Source of the DNA: Oscillospiraceae bacterium
GTDB lineage: Bacteria > Bacillota > Clostridia > Oscillospirales > Oscillospiraceae
DNA length: 7,516 bases
Assembly (NCBI GenBank): GCA_016296045.1
Contig: JAEDKB010000075.1
Location: 1-7,516, forward strand
Reading direction: 5' to 3'
The translations under genes and the position numbers were made by a program. How positions within the stretch are numbered: position 1 is the first letter of the stretch; each line of letters starts with the position of its first letter. The notes under the pieces are model-generated. The model saw only the letters and a program-made list of their open reading frames with translations. It searched no databases and had not been told where the DNA came from. Below, piece after piece: positions 6,337-7,516 of this stretch.

Positions 6337-7516
6337 TATTTCGGTAAAGGGGCTTGTAAAGTCCTTTGAGGTCGGTTCCGTTTTGCTGAATGATTTGAGC
6401 TTTGACATTCACGAAGGCGAATGTGTCGGCATTATGGGACGCAACGGCTGCGGTAAGACGACGCTGTTTCGCCTGCTGACCGGCGAGCTTGACCCGGACG
6501 AGGGTGAGATCATGATTGCAGCAGGGAAAAAACTGGGATTGATCTCACAGATTCCGCATTATCCGGACGGCTACAGCGTCGAGGAGGTTCTGCGTACTGC
6601 CTATGCGCCGCTTGAAGCGCTGCGGCAAAAGATGGACGAGCTTGCCCAAAAGCTCACTGCAAATGCACCGAAGGCGCTTTTGGATGAATATGACCGTTTG
6701 AGCAATGCCTACGATGTCGGCGGAGGCTATGAGCAGGATATGCAGATTGATAAAATCTGCAACGGCCTCGGAATTCCGCAGACGATGCGTTCTCAGGAAT
6801 TTGACCGTCTTTCCGGCGGCGAAAAGACCAGAGTGAACCTTGCACGTCTGCTGCTGGAAAAGACGGATATTCTGCTTCTTGACGAACCAACGAACCACCT
6901 GGATCTGCGTAGTGTGGAATGGCTTGAGGAATACATTCAAAAGTTTAAAGGAACGGTTCTGACCATTTCCCATGACCGGTATTTTCTGGATCGTACCGTG
7001 GAACGCATCATTGAGATTTCCGCAGGTAAGGCGGAATTTTACAGCGGCAACTACACATTCTATTTACAGGAAAAGCAGGATCGCTTTGATCGGCAGCTAA
7101 AACAATATGAGCAGGAGCAGGCAAAGCTCAAGCAGCTTGGCTTTACCGTAGAGCGGATGAAGGGCTGGGGCATCAATAACCGTGTGCTCTACCGCCGCGC
7201 GATGTCCATTCAGCACCGTATGGAGCGAATTGAAAAGACAGAGCGTCCTACCAAAGAAAAGACCATGCGTGCGCGCTTCGGAGAAAAGGAATTTCACGGA
7301 GACGAGGTGCTGTCCGTAAAGGGGTTGGGAAAATCCTTTGGCAATCGCAGACTTTTTTCGGATATTTCGCTAAATGTTGCGGGGGGAGAACGAATTGCCC
7401 TGCTCGGAGATAACGGAACAGGGAAAACGACCTTTATTCGCATTCTGCTTGGAGAGATTGCCGGAGAAGGGAAAATCAAATTCGGCCCCTCCGTGAAATT
7501 CGGCTATCTTCCGCAG
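6329..7516 (+). CDS. ABC-F family ATPase, 3'-truncated by the window edge
   Basis: The frame is open from the ATG at 6329 to the right edge, 396 codons, against a usual ABC-F length of about 500-640. ABC-F proteins are soluble twin-ATPase factors with no membrane segments; they bind the ribosomal E site and act in translation or in antibiotic protection. The first ATPase domain is complete: Walker A GRNGCGKTT (37-45), signature LSGGEKTR (161-168), Walker B with ILLLDEPTNHLD (D185, E186; D-loop ending at D192) and switch histidine H215 in SHDRYF. EPTNHLD is diagnostic of ABC-F. A charged helical linker follows (about 246-305, rich in Q, K, E and R), the position of the P-site tRNA interaction motif. 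The second ATPase domain starts near residue 325 with VLSVKGLGKSFGNRRLF and has Walker A GDNGTGKTT (360-368); the window ends soon after at its Q-loop-like YLPQ. The start overlaps the toprim stop as ATGATTGA. Whether this is a resistance factor or a housekeeping member cannot be told from the visible part. Confidence 0.95.
   Translation, partial: MIDISVKGLVKSFEVGSVLLNDLSFDIHEGECVGIMGRNGCGKTTLFRLLTGELDPDEGEIMIAAGKKLGLISQIPHYPDGYSVEEVLRTAYAPLEALRQKMDELAQKLTANAPKALLDEYDRLSNAYDVGGGYEQDMQIDKICNGLGIPQTMRSQEFDRLSGGEKTRVNLARLLLEKTDILLLDEPTNHLDLRSVEWLEEYIQKFKGTVLTISHDRYFLDRTVERIIEISAGKAEFYSGNYTFYLQEKQDRFDRQLKQYEQEQAKLKQLGFTVERMKGWGINNRVLYRRAMSIQHRMERIEKTERPTKEKTMRARFGEKEFHGDEVLSVKGLGKSFGNRRLFSDISLNVAGGERIALLGDNGTGKTTFIRILLGEIAGEGKIKFGPSVKFGYLPQ

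Noticed and set aside
1..7516. A previously undescribed multi-gene system, mobile element, CRISPR array, tRNA or rRNA in the window
   Set aside because: All coding sequence belongs to known core families on one strand, and the only gap is explained by hairpins and a terminator. No direct repeat arrays, transposase or integrase motifs, or cloverleaf-like sequences were seen by eye.

Overview
The window looks like a stretch of core chromosome from a Gram-positive Firmicute, most likely of the class Clostridia (Oscillospiraceae/Ruminococcaceae-like). The reasons are strong GGAGG-type Shine-Dalgarno sites before several genes, a base composition that looks near 50% GC by eye, and the gene set alaS - HIT protein - comEC - holA - RNase M5-like toprim protein - ABC-F ATPase. 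The genus cannot be fixed from the sequence alone. All genes lie on the + strand, and coding density is very high.

Layout. Bases 1-1946 hold the 3' three quarters of alaS (alanyl-tRNA synthetase); the gene is cut by the window edge inside class II motif 3. Twelve bases after its stop comes a small HIT-family (Hint-type) nucleotide hydrolase (1959-2297). A gap of 167 bases follows (2298-2464), the only real intergenic space in the window. It holds a long perfect-arm hairpin (2364-2415) abutting a textbook intrinsic terminator (2416-2444). The terminator ends only 20 bases before the comEC start. From 2465 four genes are packed head to tail: comEC (2465-4708), holA (4713-5756), a toprim/DUF4093 protein of the RNase M5 family (5749-6336) and an ABC-F ATPase (6329 to the right edge, incomplete). 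The last two junctions are 8-base overlaps, GTGATTAA and ATGATTGA, so translational coupling is likely.

Function. The first unit (alaS-HIT) serves translation and nucleotide hydrolysis and appears to end at the terminator. The second unit mixes DNA uptake (ComEC channel), replication (clamp-loader delta subunit), a small toprim nuclease probably acting on structured RNA, and a ribosome-associated ABC-F ATPase. The comEC-holA pairing is common in Firmicutes; the other neighbours look like operon packing rather than one pathway.

I see no mobile element, CRISPR array, tRNA, rRNA or phage gene, and no convincing undescribed multi-gene system. The least explained sequence is the comEC leader, with its tandem hairpins and no visible promoter downstream of the terminator.
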